The notes under the pieces: model-generated
What the model was told of the DNA's origin: nothing
Seen by the model: the letters and a program-made list of their open reading frames with translations, nothing else
The model's database searches: none
Part shown: positions 30,633-40,233 of the stretch, one piece after another
How the letters are laid out: the number at the start of each line of letters is the position of its first letter
Position numbering within the stretch: position 1 is the stretch's first letter
Assembly: GCA_017513135.1 (NCBI GenBank)
Contig: JAFWDH010000013.1
Location: 1-64,000, forward strand
Direction of reading: 5' to 3'
DNA: 64,000 bases
From: Oscillospiraceae bacterium
GTDB taxonomy: Bacteria; Bacillota; Clostridia; Oscillospirales; Ruminococcaceae
Program-made: the position numbers and the translations under genes

Positions 30633-31336
30633 AAAAGATAAAGAAGGACCGGATCATGACGAGAAAAGAGCAGATAAAGAGCGCATACAGGCTGACCGGA
30701 GACCACGCCGGATTCTATGACGGCATGATGACCTACTCCACTCTTCTGGGCAAAGCCGTATGCCGCCTTGTGTGGAATATGGATGGCGAGAAGAATCTCA
30801 GGTATCTCACGAGGGCACTGTCCGGGATCCCGGAGGATTTCAGCGGAAAACTGCTTGAGGTGCCGGTGGGTACAGGGGTTCTCACCATGCCGGTATACAG
30901 GGATCTTCCGGATGCGGACATCACCTGCCTGGATTATTCCGCTGACATGATGGAGACCGCAAAAAAAAGAGCTAATGCAGCCGGTATAAGGAACATCACA
31001 TTTGTTCAGGGAGACGTAGGAGCGCTCCCGTTCCCCGACGGGCATTTTGATACGGTGCTGTCGCTGAACGGTTTCCATGCGTTTCCGGACAAGGAAGCCG
31101 CTTACAGCGAGACCTTCCGCGTGTTAAGGAAGGGCGGCATATTTTGCGGATGCTTCTACATCCGCGGTGGGTGCAGGCGGACCGACTGGTTTATAGACAA
31201 ACTGTATGTACCGAAGGGATTCTTTACTCCGCCATTTGAGACCGAAGACAGCCTGAGAGAAAGACTTTCCGGTATGTATGAGAAGGTCAGTGTGGCTTCT
31301 GTCGAGGGAATGGGCTGCTTCTGCTGCCGGAAGTAA
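30629..31336 (+). CDS. SAM-dependent methyltransferase
   Basis: 235 residues. LLEVPVGTGVLTMPVY near residue 71 is motif I with Pro-Val in place of the usual Gly-Cys, CLDYSADMMETAKKRA is motif II, and FDTVLSLNGFHAFPDKEAA the post-II region. The C terminus is Cys-rich (GMGCFCCRK). ATG 30629 overlaps the ZIP stop; an ATG at 30656 is possible too. It begins module A: methyltransferase, ATC-like protein, membrane protein, DUF6796 protein, MBL hydrolase. Confidence 0.83.
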   Translation: MKKIKKDRIMTRKEQIKSAYRLTGDHAGFYDGMMTYSTLLGKAVCRLVWNMDGEKNLRYLTRALSGIPEDFSGKLLEVPVGTGVLTMPVYRDLPDADITCLDYSADMMETAKKRANAAGIRNITFVQGDVGALPFPDGHFDTVLSLNGFHAFPDKEAAYSETFRVLRKGGIFCGCFYIRGGCRRTDWFIDKLYVPKGFFTPPFETEDSLRERLSGMYEKVSVASVEGMGCFCCRK

Positions 31337-31351
31337 AGGAGTATCAGTGCA

Positions 31352-32065
31352 ATGAGAGAAAAGGACCTTCCTATAGACCTCGCAAAGCATAAAGTCTATT
31401 CAAGGAGCGCCCAAAAGTGTGTGCGGAAACTTCTGCGCCGCTATTATGACATCGATACGGCGGAGACCCTCTGGGAAAAGGTACAGCTCAGGTACTGCGA
31501 GTTCCTTGAAGACGAGCCTGCGCTTGCTGGATCAAAGATCACGCTCAGCATCTACGATCCGATCCTGATCTTCGCCTGGTACGACGTCGTGCCTGACAAG
31601 CCGCCTCTGGAAGACATACAGCAGGACATATACGACTGCTTTTTCTCTTCCTTCAGCGTGATGGGAAAACTGTTCGACCTGAACAGAAAGGCGGACAACA
31701 GACTTGCCGGCAGGATCTTCAGAAAAACGGGCGAGATCCGCAGGGAGGAGATAAAGAAGTTTCCGGACTCCTTCCGCATGGGCTATTTCGATTACGACAG
31801 AGATAACTGTGCCGTGCGCTACAGCTTCACTCAATGCCCCAATGCCGAGTTCGCCAAACGGCACCACATGGAGGACGTGCTTCCGGTGATGTGCAACTGC
31901 GACCATCTGGCAATGCAGGCGCTTCACGCGGTCCTGATCAGGGAAGGGACCTGCCTGACCTCTGACTGCTGCGACTACTGCATCGTGGGAGACAGAGATC
32001 CGATTGCAGAGAAATATGAGCTGAGAAAGGCTGAAAACGGTCTTTGGATCAGCGTCAGAAAGTAG
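31352..32065 (+). CDS. ATC-hydrolase-like protein 2
   Basis: 237 residues. The N-terminal half includes CVRKLLRRYYDIDTAETLWEK, the C-terminal half the family cysteines: FTQCPNAEFAKRHHMEDVLPVMCNCD and TSDCCDYC. The Cys-x3-9, Cys-x-Cys-Asp and CDxC positions are shared with the other copies and could bind a metal. It is followed at 11 nt by a four-helix membrane protein. Confidence 0.75.
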   Translation: MREKDLPIDLAKHKVYSRSAQKCVRKLLRRYYDIDTAETLWEKVQLRYCEFLEDEPALAGSKITLSIYDPILIFAWYDVVPDKPPLEDIQQDIYDCFFSSFSVMGKLFDLNRKADNRLAGRIFRKTGEIRREEIKKFPDSFRMGYFDYDRDNCAVRYSFTQCPNAEFAKRHHMEDVLPVMCNCDHLAMQALHAVLIREGTCLTSDCCDYCIVGDRDPIAEKYELRKAENGLWISVRK

Positions 32066-32076
32066 AGGAAACAAAT

Positions 32077-32583
32077 ATGGACATTACGGTGATCCTGATT
32101 GAAATGCTTATCTTTGCGGCACTATTTACAGCGATCATTTTTTCCTATTACCGAGGCGACAGAAAATACAGTCCTGCGAGCATTCACAATTATCCGTCTG
32201 ACATTCAGGAGGAATACTTCAGGACACACGAGCGGGTCGATGTGAGCTATAAGTCGAAAAACGTGATCCTGACCAAAGGGCTCGGCATACTGATCTTTAC
32301 GGGAATACTGCTGGCCTGCTCCCTTGTTGCGGGAGCTGAGACCTTCCGACAGGGCTTCCTTCTGACCTTTGGCCTGATGGTGTGGATCGGCATCTATGAT
32401 ACCTGCTTCCTGGACTGGGTGCTGTTCGCCAACCTGCCCATGTTCCGTCTGGAGGGCACAGAACACATGGATGACGCCTATCACCAGAAATGGTTCCACC
32501 TCAAGGGAATGCTTTTCCCCGGCATCGTCTTCGCGCTGATCCCTGCTGCTCTGGTAGGATGGCTCGTCATGGTCATACGGTAA
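32077..32583 (+). CDS. Four-helix membrane protein A (partner of ATC-like protein)
   Basis: 168 residues with about four helices: ITVILIEMLIFAALFTAIIF, LTKGLGILIFTGILLACSLV, LLTFGLMVWIGIYDTCFLDW and a last helix near residue 145. The segment Y-D-x3-(L/I)-D-W of helix 3 recurs in the three other such proteins of the cluster. I do not know a function. ATG 32077 is chosen because GAGGAAAC precedes it. Confidence 0.7.
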   Translation: MDITVILIEMLIFAALFTAIIFSYYRGDRKYSPASIHNYPSDIQEEYFRTHERVDVSYKSKNVILTKGLGILIFTGILLACSLVAGAETFRQGFLLTFGLMVWIGIYDTCFLDWVLFANLPMFRLEGTEHMDDAYHQKWFHLKGMLFPGIVFALIPAALVGWLVMVIR

Positions 32584-32597
32584 ACAGGAGCTGAGGT

Positions 32598-33308
32598 GTG
32601 AACAGGAAAAAAGCAGAACGCTGTCTCGTCATCGGGCTGTTCGGTGCGGTACTGACCCTGGCAGGAGATCTTTTGATCGGCGCATACAGGTTCCCGGACG
32701 GTGCAAATATGCTGGAAGGCTACTTCGCCATAGCGCTGGCAATGCCCGAATGGCGTCCGGTCCTAGGCGGACTGATCGGATTTCTGGGGATCTGCCTTGA
32801 ATTCCCGGCTCTTATGACGGTATATCCGCTCATTTGTGAGAACATGCCCCGCGGTGGCAGGTTCTACAGGCTCTCTATGTACGTTTATCTCGCGATTGGA
32901 GGCGGAGCGGTGCATCTGCCCTGCGGCGCGTTCATGTGGATATACAGATCGGTCACGAAGACTGCCGGGCAGGCGGCAGGACACGATATAGCTACGAGGT
33001 ACCTGTTATACTTTCTGCTTCCCGTCACCGCCGTGTTCACCGTGTTCTTTGTCGGAGCGAACGCAGTGCAGTTCATCTCTTTCTTCAAAGGCATGACACC
33101 GTTCCCGAAGTGGTATTGCATATTCAATCCGCTGATCGGAAAAGCTGTGTTCAATTCGGCCCGTCAGCTCGGGAATTCGGCACTGATCAACGGGATAGCT
33201 ACATCGAACATGAGCCTCGGTGCGATCGTTATGTTTACGGCGCTGCTGACCGGCTGGAAGAAGTATGCATCAGACAGAGAGCTTGAGCTGAACGACGAAA
33301 TACTTTGA
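32598..33308 (+). CDS. DUF6796 membrane protein, copy 1
   Basis: 236 residues with six to seven helices. The order AERCLVIGLFGAVLTLAGD, RPVLGGLIGFLGICLEFPAL and HLPCGAFMWIYRS is shared with the copy at 35938 and fits DUF6796. Function is unknown; the family is often found next to hydrolase and methyltransferase genes in Firmicutes. The start is GTG 32598 behind GAGG. Confidence 0.72.
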   Translation: MNRKKAERCLVIGLFGAVLTLAGDLLIGAYRFPDGANMLEGYFAIALAMPEWRPVLGGLIGFLGICLEFPALMTVYPLICENMPRGGRFYRLSMYVYLAIGGGAVHLPCGAFMWIYRSVTKTAGQAAGHDIATRYLLYFLLPVTAVFTVFFVGANAVQFISFFKGMTPFPKWYCIFNPLIGKAVFNSARQLGNSALINGIATSNMSLGAIVMFTALLTGWKKYASDRELELNDEIL

Positions 33309-33370
33309 GTTTGGAAAAGACAACGAAGCTGTTTTTCACGATCAAATAAAATGCAACGGAGATATATGAT

Positions 33371-34234
33371 ATGGCACGAAAGGATTCGGAGCAACAGAAG
33401 ACTTCGATGAGCCTCATGTTCCGCGGCAGGGCGATCTTCAAGCCGCTCAACACCGGGCGGATCGATGAACGCGTCGCCTGCGTGAGAGAGTGGGTCGCAA
33501 ACATCTTTTTCTATCAGAAAAACGGCACGACCATCATGATAGACGCGGGATATAATTATCAGCGTCTCAGGGAGAAGATGGGATGGCTGGACATAGATCC
33601 TTCCTCCGTAAAGGAGATATTCATAACTCACCAGGATACGGACCATGTAGGAGCGCTTGAGAATGACAGCGAACTGCTGTTCCGGGATGCGACCGTTTAT
33701 ATCGGCGAGATCGAGAACCGTTACCTGACCGGCGAGGTCAGGAGGAAGGTCATCCACGGCTTATACAAGCTTCCGCTGGTAAAAACAGACAACCGCAGGA
33801 TCCTCCTTAAGGATGGGGAGACCGTGCATATCGATGATATAAAGATCGAGTGCATAATGGTCCCCGGACATACTTGGGGCCACATGGTCTATCTGATAGA
33901 TGATGAATATCTGTTCACGGGAGACACCATCTGGTTAGGCGCAGACGGAGGATACAGCTTCATCAGCACCCTCGCCGAGGACAACAGACTGGCAGTTAGA
34001 TCCCTTGAGAAGCTGGAGAAGCTGCTTAGGCAGAGAGGCCAGCCACTGAAGATCATTACGGGGCACACCGGATGGACGGACGATCTTGATTTCGCGTTCA
34101 GGCACAGGACCGAGATCTGCCGGCCTTTCACAAGGAGATATCCGGATCCTTCCGCTCCTTATGACGCATATGTTGAGGATGATGACACAGAAGAGAATGC
34201 TAGGAGCCTCCCTCTCACCAAAGTCAGGACCTGA
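33371..34234 (+). CDS. Metallo-beta-lactamase-fold hydrolase
   Basis: 287 residues. FITHQDTDHVGAL near residue 80 is the zinc motif with the first His replaced by the H-Q-D-x-D-H pattern, PGHTWGHMVYL near 162 gives the third His and FTGDTIW near 182 the bridging Asp. GHTGWTD near 236 supplies the last His. It should bind two metals and cut an ester, thioester or phosphodiester. It ends module A, followed by a 107-nt gap with operator copy 3. Confidence 0.86.
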   Translation: MARKDSEQQKTSMSLMFRGRAIFKPLNTGRIDERVACVREWVANIFFYQKNGTTIMIDAGYNYQRLREKMGWLDIDPSSVKEIFITHQDTDHVGALENDSELLFRDATVYIGEIENRYLTGEVRRKVIHGLYKLPLVKTDNRRILLKDGETVHIDDIKIECIMVPGHTWGHMVYLIDDEYLFTGDTIWLGADGGYSFISTLAEDNRLAVRSLEKLEKLLRQRGQPLKIITGHTGWTDDLDFAFRHRTEICRPFTRRYPDPSAPYDAYVEDDDTEENARSLPLTKVRT

Positions 34235-34306
34235 GTCCTGCGGACGTTAAGATACAGAGATCTTCATGCATGTTCGAAAGTCCGGACCGCACCGTCCGGC
34301 GCCATT

Positions 34307-34326
34307 GAGTTAGCTATACCTAACAA
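34307..34326. promoter_or_regulatory. GTTAG-N6-CTAAC operator, copy 3
   Basis: GAGTTAG-CTATAC-CTAACAA. Its right arm touches the AAAGGAG ribosome site of the esterase gene that starts at 34342. The promoter it would control is not clear. Confidence 0.65.
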
Positions 34327-34341
34327 AGGAGCATTCCCGAG

Positions 34342-35253
34342 ATGACACTGAAATATGAGATCCTCAGGCGGCTGGTCAAAGCGGCCGGGATAAAGCGTTT
34401 ATGGCTCAGCAAAAGCACTGAGGAACTGCTGGAGAACCGCAGAAGGCACAACGCCTCCAACAGGATCCCGGAGCTCAGGGATGACGATATTGATATCAGC
34501 AGGACGAACGTCATGGGGTTCCCGGTGCTCAGGATGATACATAAGAGACCTGCCGGAAGGGCGGATCTGTTCATTATCGGAGGAGGAATGATCACCGCTC
34601 CCCGTCCGGGTTCAGTCAAAAAGGCGCTGAGGTTCGCCAGAGAGACCGGTGCCGATGTCTTCGTGCCGTACTATCCGCTGTGCACGGACTATCCTCTCAC
34701 AAAAGCGTACGGGATGATCCATGAGACCTATAAGATGATGCTGACGGATTATCCGGCTGAGAAGATCTCGGTGCTGGGGACCTCTTCCGGCGGAAATCTC
34801 GCTCTGGGAATGATCCCGTACATAAACGACGGACATGCCGATGTCCCCGTACCGGGATACATCATGGCGATCTCCCCCGGCACCTGCGTCGATTCGGAAG
34901 AAGAGTGGCAGCGCATGCTCGAACTGGACAAAAAGGACATAGCCATCCCCGCACAGTACATGAAGGACGCGGTGGAGATCATGAGGCACGGAGACGGCAG
35001 CGTTCCGGATTACATGATCTGGCTGCAGCGCGGCGACTTCACCGGCTGTCCTCCGGTGACCTTCATTTACGGTTCAGATGAGACGCTGTATGCCTGCGCG
35101 CCGTCATTCGAGAAGGCTATGAAGAAGTACGGTGCGGACTATGAGGTGATCGTAGGGGATGGCATGTTTCACTGCTATCCGGCATTCCCCGTATGCAGGG
35201 AGGCAAAGGAAGGCTGGGACATGGTCGTCAGGAAGATACGTCAACACACATAA
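34342..35253 (+). CDS. Alpha/beta hydrolase of the hormone-sensitive lipase type
   Basis: 303 residues. FIIGGGMITAPRPGS near residue 76 is in the place of the HGGG oxyanion loop, with Ile instead of the usual His, GTSSGGNLALG near 150 is the nucleophile elbow, and GDGMFHCYPAF near 275 contains the catalytic His; Asp is in YGSDETLY. It probably cuts short-chain esters. It starts module B and is the first gene after operator copy 3. Confidence 0.86.
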   Translation: MTLKYEILRRLVKAAGIKRLWLSKSTEELLENRRRHNASNRIPELRDDDIDISRTNVMGFPVLRMIHKRPAGRADLFIIGGGMITAPRPGSVKKALRFARETGADVFVPYYPLCTDYPLTKAYGMIHETYKMMLTDYPAEKISVLGTSSGGNLALGMIPYINDGHADVPVPGYIMAISPGTCVDSEEEWQRMLELDKKDIAIPAQYMKDAVEIMRHGDGSVPDYMIWLQRGDFTGCPPVTFIYGSDETLYACAPSFEKAMKKYGADYEVIVGDGMFHCYPAFPVCREAKEGWDMVVRKIRQHT

Positions 35254-35285
35254 CAGAAATAAAGAGAACAGAAAGAGATCATTAC

Positions 35286-35909
35286 ATGGGACTGTTTAAG
35301 AAGTTTGTTAGCCAGACACGCAAGCCGGAAGGCTTTCTGGGAAAGATGATGCTAAGCGGAATGAACTCCGGCCACGCAAAACTTGCGGACTGGGGCTTTA
35401 CTCACCTTCCGGACATTGATCCCTCCGGGATCCTGGACATCGGCTGCGGGGGCGGACGTAACGCGGGAGAGATGCTGAAAATGTATCCAAAAGCGCATGT
35501 GACAGCCGTCGACTACTCCGAACTTTCGGTGAAAAAGGCCGGGGAATACAACAGCGCGATGATCGCATCCGGGCGCTGCGCGGTCCTGCGCGCGGACGTA
35601 TCGGAACTGAGCTTTGAGGACGAATCGTTCGACCTCGCGACTGCATTTGAGACGGTGTACTTCTGGCCGGGGCTCGAGAGGTGCTTCTCGCAGGTCGCCA
35701 GGGTGCTGAAGCCGGGAGCTGTGTTCATGATCTGCAATGAATCAGACGGTACCGATGCCACTTCACGGAAATTCGAGAAGATCATCGACGGCATGAGGAA
35801 TTATACAGCGGAAGAACTGGAAGCAGCACTGAGATCCGCAGGCTTCACGGAAGTATCATGCAAACATCATCCGTCCAGGCCGTGGATCACTGTGATAGCA
35901 AGGCGATGA
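35286..35909 (+). CDS. SAM-dependent methyltransferase
   Basis: 207 residues. GILDIGCGGGRNAGEML near residue 50 is motif I, VTAVDYSELSVKKAGEYN motif II, FDLATAFETVYFWPGLERCF the post-II region. Most like UbiE-type small-molecule methyltransferases. ATG 35286 is chosen: an upstream ATG at 35193 lies inside the esterase gene and has no clear ribosome site. Confidence 0.85.
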   Translation: MGLFKKFVSQTRKPEGFLGKMMLSGMNSGHAKLADWGFTHLPDIDPSGILDIGCGGGRNAGEMLKMYPKAHVTAVDYSELSVKKAGEYNSAMIASGRCAVLRADVSELSFEDESFDLATAFETVYFWPGLERCFSQVARVLKPGAVFMICNESDGTDATSRKFEKIIDGMRNYTAEELEAALRSAGFTEVSCKHHPSRPWITVIARR

Positions 35910-35937
35910 CATAAATCGGGTCATGAAGGACGGATCG

Positions 35938-36687
35938 ATGAACGCTATAGGTATAGATCATAACCTTGACCGCGCGCGGATCAGAAAACTGCTTTGGATC
36001 GGATTGTTCGCTTCGTTGCTCACCGGGGCAGGTGATTTTCTGCTCGGGTACGCGGAAAACACGGCAGGCAGCAGCGTCGCCTCCAGTGTGATGGCCGGTG
36101 CCCCGAACCTGTCAGACCTGCAGATGATCGCAGGCGGACTGCTTGGTTTCTTCGGAATCTTCCTGGAGGGTCTGGCATGTTTCGCCGTATACCGCCTCAT
36201 GGCGGACGCAGCGCCGTCATACGCGCACATCTACCGTGCGGGGATCTTCGGATACATATGGCTCGCTCCGGTGGGATGTCATATGAACGTAGGAGTGCTG
36301 GACCTGTCCTACAAGTACCTGCTGCAGGCGGATCCCGCGCTGGCAGAAAAAGCGGCAGACCTACTCTTCTACGGTTTCAACCAGCCTGTGTATCTGTTGC
36401 TGATCATATTCTGGCTGCCTATGATGATCGTCCAGTTCAAGGCGTTTTCCAAAGGACTGACGCCTTATCCGAAGAGCGCTGGATGGTTCTGTGTCCCGCT
36501 TGGCGCAGTCCCGGCGCTTCTGCTCTCCCTTATCATCGGGCCCCGCACCGCCCTCGGAGCGGCTGTCGGGACCATGTTCCTGAGCTTTGGCAATGCCTTC
36601 ATGTTCGGAGGCCTGCTCGCAGAGATGCCGGACGCTGAGTGTTTTGAAAAGTTTGAGAAGAACATCATCAGGAAAAAGGAGGCATAA
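35938..36687 (+). CDS. DUF6796 membrane protein, copy 2
   Basis: 249 residues, six to seven helices, parallel to the copy at 32598: IRKLLWIGLFASLLTGAGDFLLGYAE, LGFFGIFLEGLACFAVYRLM and a late QFKAFSKGLTPYPK matching SFFKGMTPFPK of copy 1. ATG 35938 is preferred to ATG 35923 because AAGGA precedes it. Function unknown. Confidence 0.72.
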   Translation: MNAIGIDHNLDRARIRKLLWIGLFASLLTGAGDFLLGYAENTAGSSVASSVMAGAPNLSDLQMIAGGLLGFFGIFLEGLACFAVYRLMADAAPSYAHIYRAGIFGYIWLAPVGCHMNVGVLDLSYKYLLQADPALAEKAADLLFYGFNQPVYLLLIIFWLPMMIVQFKAFSKGLTPYPKSAGWFCVPLGAVPALLLSLIIGPRTALGAAVGTMFLSFGNAFMFGGLLAEMPDAECFEKFEKNIIRKKEA

Positions 36688-36695
36688 GGAACGTT

Positions 36696-37193
36696 ATGCT
36701 TTTAACGATATTTCTGGCTGTCGTGTGCTGCTCTTCCGTCACAGCGCTGCTGGTAGCAGCTGTGGCTTTCGTGCAAAAAAACGAATTCTTTTCATCGGCG
36801 CCGAAAGAGGTGCGGGAACTTCTGAAACCGAGACAAAAGGAGCTCTTCCGCGGAGCCCGTGCCTTCGGCTGGATAATGATGGTCCTCAGCGCGACCTCGA
36901 TCCTGGGAGCACTCGTTGTCGCGGCCTGGGACGGGATCCGCAGCGGCTATTCATTCGCACAGTTCTTTCTGCGCTTCGCGCTGATACTTGCGATCTACAA
37001 GATCTATGACATGGTCTTCTTTGACTGGTTCCTGTTGTGCAAGTTCGGCTTTTTCCAGCACTACTTCCCTGAGGCGGCCCCTGCGGTGAAGGACAGGAGA
37101 TACGGCTTCAACCTGAAAAGCCAGCTGCTGAAGCTGCTGGTCATTTTCCCTGCCGTATCTGCGCTCGCGGCCTGGATCTGCACGCTGCTGTGA
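36696..37193 (+). CDS. Four-helix membrane protein B
   Basis: 165 residues. Helix 1 is near 2-25; the loop has KPRQKELFRGARAFGWIMMV; WDGIRSGYSFAQFFLRFALI leads into IYKIYDMVFFDWFLL, and FFQHYFPEA follows. The last three segments are shared with protein C at 37842. It lies 28 nt before ATC-like protein 3, so that gene is flanked on both sides by membrane partners. Confidence 0.7.
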   Translation: MLLTIFLAVVCCSSVTALLVAAVAFVQKNEFFSSAPKEVRELLKPRQKELFRGARAFGWIMMVLSATSILGALVVAAWDGIRSGYSFAQFFLRFALILAIYKIYDMVFFDWFLLCKFGFFQHYFPEAAPAVKDRRYGFNLKSQLLKLLVIFPAVSALAAWICTLL

Positions 37194-37221
37194 CGGCCAT
37201 ACAGGAAAAGAGGGAGAAAAC

Positions 37222-37821
37222 ATGAATCCGCTGAACAGGCAATGGTTCTACAGAGGCCTTCGCAGAAAACTTGCCGCATCCTTCGGCAGGGACTGTGCCG
37301 AAGCGATATGGGCTGACGCCGGCGAGGAATACAGCCGCATCCTGGCATCACGGTCTGAACTGAGACACCACAAGGGAGCAATGGTTTTACCCGCCGTAGC
37401 TCTTTACCGGGTGTTGAACGCACGCGGAGAAGATGCGGAAGGGATACTGAATGGATACGGTGAATGCATGGGAAAGCGCTTCGCGCGTATAGTCAACGCA
37501 TTAACGAGTCTGCCTGGGGCTGACCGTATCGTATGGCGCAATGTGGGAAGCGTCATGGAAAAGATGAGCAGCGAGAAGCTGGGCTACCGCAGAGAGATCG
37601 TTTCCGAACCTCCTGAGATGTATGGCGTGGATATCCTCTCCTGCCCTTACCACGAGCTCGCTAAGCAGCTGGGAAACGAAAGAGCCGTCCTTTGCATCTG
37701 CTGCATGGACAGGGAGTACTCGCAGGGCTTCCGGCACATACGCTACGAACGAAGCACGGCAGTTTCGGAAGGAGCCCGGGCGTGCGAGTACAGACTGAGG
37801 TTCGATCCTGATAAGAGATAA
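37222..37821 (+). CDS. ATC-hydrolase-like protein 3
   Basis: 199 residues. Cysteines at the family positions: ILSCPYHELAKQLG, CICCMDREYSQGF and a final ACEYRL in which CDxC is reduced to a single Cys-Glu. The N-terminal half has FGRDCAEAIWADAGEEY, parallel to the W-x2-A segments of copies 2 and 4. Catalysis is not shown for any copy. GGGAGAA precedes the ATG. Confidence 0.72.
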   Translation: MNPLNRQWFYRGLRRKLAASFGRDCAEAIWADAGEEYSRILASRSELRHHKGAMVLPAVALYRVLNARGEDAEGILNGYGECMGKRFARIVNALTSLPGADRIVWRNVGSVMEKMSSEKLGYRREIVSEPPEMYGVDILSCPYHELAKQLGNERAVLCICCMDREYSQGFRHIRYERSTAVSEGARACEYRLRFDPDKR

Positions 37822-37841
37822 GCAACACCTGGAGAATCAAT

Positions 37842-38333
37842 ATGATTACAACGGTTTTTTTGACCTTACTCATGTGTGTATTGCTTTTTCTGATGATCTG
37901 GTCAGCAGCCTTTTTTCTTCCGTGGAGAAGGCTCATGGATTTTTTTCCGGATGACATCAGAGAAAAGACGATCGGTCATCTGCCGCCTTTCAGGTCAGCG
38001 CCGATCTTTGGATGGATATGTATGGTCCTGTGCGTGCTTGGTTTTATCGGAATAATAGTCTATGGCGGCTGGGACGGTGTACGGAGGAACTATTCTTTCG
38101 GACAGTTCCTGGTACGGTTTTTGATCATTCTGTTCGGTGTTAAAGCGTTTGATATCATCGGTTTGGATTATATCCTGATCACAAAGACGCAGTTTTTCCA
38201 GCACTATTTTCCGGAGACCAGAGGGTGCGCCGGCTATCACAGTTTTGGCTTTAACCGCAAGGAGCAGATCAGGCAGTGTATGGTGCTGCCGTTTGCAGCC
38301 CTTCTGACAGCAGGTATCTGTACGCTGTTTTGA
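37842..38333 (+). CDS. Four-helix membrane protein C
   Basis: 163 residues, clearly a paralogue of protein B: WDGVRRNYSFGQFLVRFLII, FDIIGLDYIL, FFQHYFPET and a final GICTLF, against WICTLL in B. B and C flank ATC-like protein 3, suggesting duplication around it. No catalytic motif. Confidence 0.7.
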   Translation: MITTVFLTLLMCVLLFLMIWSAAFFLPWRRLMDFFPDDIREKTIGHLPPFRSAPIFGWICMVLCVLGFIGIIVYGGWDGVRRNYSFGQFLVRFLIILFGVKAFDIIGLDYILITKTQFFQHYFPETRGCAGYHSFGFNRKEQIRQCMVLPFAALLTAGICTLF

Positions 38334-38399
38334 CGGAATGCCTTTACTAATAAGATGAACATAGACGTCTTCCTGGAATGAATCGGAGGGATTTTACAG

Positions 38400-39164
38400 A
38401 TGACATTTACGGAAATGGGGCTGATTACCGGCAAGACCCTCATGCTGCTTCCGGGAACAGCCTGCGATTATCAGACGAACTTTGGAACCGTGCTGGACAG
38501 GCTAGCAGAGAAATACCATCTGATATGTGTCAATTATGACGGTTTTGACGGAAGCGGTGCTGTTTTTTCCGATATGATCACCGTTACGGAGAAGATAGAA
38601 AAGTACATAAAGGAAAAGCACGGAGGGCACTTGGACGGAGCGATCGGCTCCTCCCTCGGCAGCAGCTTTGTGGGACAGCTGATCCAGCGCGAAAACGTTC
38701 ATATCGATCACGGTATCTTCGGAAGTCCGGACCTGGACCAGAGCGGAAGACTCAGCGCCTGGCTGCAGTCAAAACTTGTGGTCCCGCTTCTTGTCGGTTT
38801 TACAAAAAATGAAAAGAAGAAAGCGAAGACAAAGGAAAAGCTCAAAAGCTTCTTTGAGATGAGCGATGAGACAGCGGACAGGTTCATGGAGTGTTTCGCG
38901 AGATTCAGTCCGGAGTCCATCAGAAACGAGTATTACACAGACCTGCTCACCTGGCTCAGGGATGATATCCATGTGGCGAACACCAGAGTCCATTTCATCT
39001 ACGCTAACAAAATGGGGGAAAAGTATCTGAAACGCTACAAGAAATACTTCAGAGATCCTGAGATTCGCGAGTTTGACATGCAGCATGAGCAGTGGCTTTT
39101 CGGGGGCGAGCAGTACACGGTTCCAGTACTGAAGGCGATCGATGAGTTTATGGAAACGGTATGA
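38400..39164 (+). CDS. Alpha/beta hydrolase
   Basis: 254 residues. LMLLPGTACDYQTNFG is the first strand and oxyanion loop, GSSLGSSFVG near residue 82 the nucleophile elbow, and a His in FDMQHEQWLFGG near 229 may be the catalytic one. A Lys/Phe-rich middle (KKKAKTKEKLKSFF) forms the lid. GGAGGG precedes the ATG by 9 nt. Substrate unknown. Confidence 0.8.
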   Translation: MTFTEMGLITGKTLMLLPGTACDYQTNFGTVLDRLAEKYHLICVNYDGFDGSGAVFSDMITVTEKIEKYIKEKHGGHLDGAIGSSLGSSFVGQLIQRENVHIDHGIFGSPDLDQSGRLSAWLQSKLVVPLLVGFTKNEKKKAKTKEKLKSFFEMSDETADRFMECFARFSPESIRNEYYTDLLTWLRDDIHVANTRVHFIYANKMGEKYLKRYKKYFRDPEIREFDMQHEQWLFGGEQYTVPVLKAIDEFMETV

Positions 39165-39216
39165 GACTGATGTACAGAAGTGATCATGGCGGTGTCTTTT
39201 AAAAAACGGAGGTATC

Positions 39217-40188
39217 ATGAAAATCCTGGTATATGGTGCAGGTGTGATCGGAGGACAGCTGGTTCATGCGTTATCGGTTGCCGGCAATGACGTTACAGTG
39301 ATCGCCCGCGGAGGATGGGCCGATACCCTGCGCTCGGAAGGTCTGAGGATACACCATTACATACAGCGCAGGGATACCGTCGATCATCCCCGTGTGCTGG
39401 AAGCCCCTGATGCAGAGCCGTATGACATCGTCTTTGCCGTCATGCAGTACAGGCAGATGGAGAAGATCCTGCCCGATCTTGCGCACATAAGCAGTCCCGT
39501 CGTCGTGCTGACCGGCAATAACCTTTCAGCAACGGAGATGGAGGATCATATCCTCACAAACAGCCCGGCGCCTAAAACGGTTCTCTTCGGATTCGGCTCC
39601 ACAGCAGGCACGAGGGAGAACGGGAGGCTCACGACAGTCCATACCGGAGACGGCATGCTGACGGTCGGCAAACTCCGGGAAGATGTCCCGGAGCCTGTAA
39701 AGGAGATCATAGATGCTGCTTTCTCCGGCAGCAGGCTCTCACTCAGATACTGCGACAATATGGACGCGTGGCTCAGATACCACGCCGCGTTCATCCTACC
39801 TGTCGTCTATCTCTGTTACAAGACGGGCTGCGACCTCAGAAAGTCCACTAAGGAGGACCGGAAACTTCTTCTGGATGCTGCATCGGATGCCTACCGCCTT
39901 CTGATGGCGCTTGGCCATCCGGTCCGTCCCGAGGGCGATGAAAGATCATTTGAGCCCGGTCCTGTAAACATGATGGTGAAGCTCGTCATCTACCTGATGT
40001 CCAGAACGCGGCTCGGAGCGATGTGCACCACGGAACACTGCCGCCACGCACCTGGCGAGATGGAGGATCTGGATCTGGCGTTCATGGCAATCCGCCAGCA
40101 GATGCCTGACTTCCCCATGCCGCATTTTGACCGTCTGAGGTCTATGATGCCTTCGTGGGATCGCATACGCGAGTTGTATGTAAAATAA
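39217..40188 (+). CDS. Ketopantoate reductase-like NAD(P) dehydrogenase
   Basis: 323 residues. Rossmann motif YGAGVIGGQL at residues 5-14, then DVTVIARGG and VFAVMQYRQMEKIL as in ApbA/PanE. The C-terminal helical domain contains the conserved Lys region (LRKSTKEDRKLLLDA). Typical PanE reduces ketopantoate with NADPH for coenzyme A synthesis; lone paralogues like this one in hydrolase/methyltransferase clusters have unknown substrates. The end of the protein carries a Met/Pro-rich FPMPHFDRLRSMMP. Confidence 0.82.
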   Translation: MKILVYGAGVIGGQLVHALSVAGNDVTVIARGGWADTLRSEGLRIHHYIQRRDTVDHPRVLEAPDAEPYDIVFAVMQYRQMEKILPDLAHISSPVVVLTGNNLSATEMEDHILTNSPAPKTVLFGFGSTAGTRENGRLTTVHTGDGMLTVGKLREDVPEPVKEIIDAAFSGSRLSLRYCDNMDAWLRYHAAFILPVVYLCYKTGCDLRKSTKEDRKLLLDAASDAYRLLMALGHPVRPEGDERSFEPGPVNMMVKLVIYLMSRTRLGAMCTTEHCRHAPGEMEDLDLAFMAIRQQMPDFPMPHFDRLRSMMPSWDRIRELYVK

Positions 40189-40233
40189 GCAAATAAACCG
40201 GTTGAGCCGGAATTAATAAAAGAGGAAGAAAAA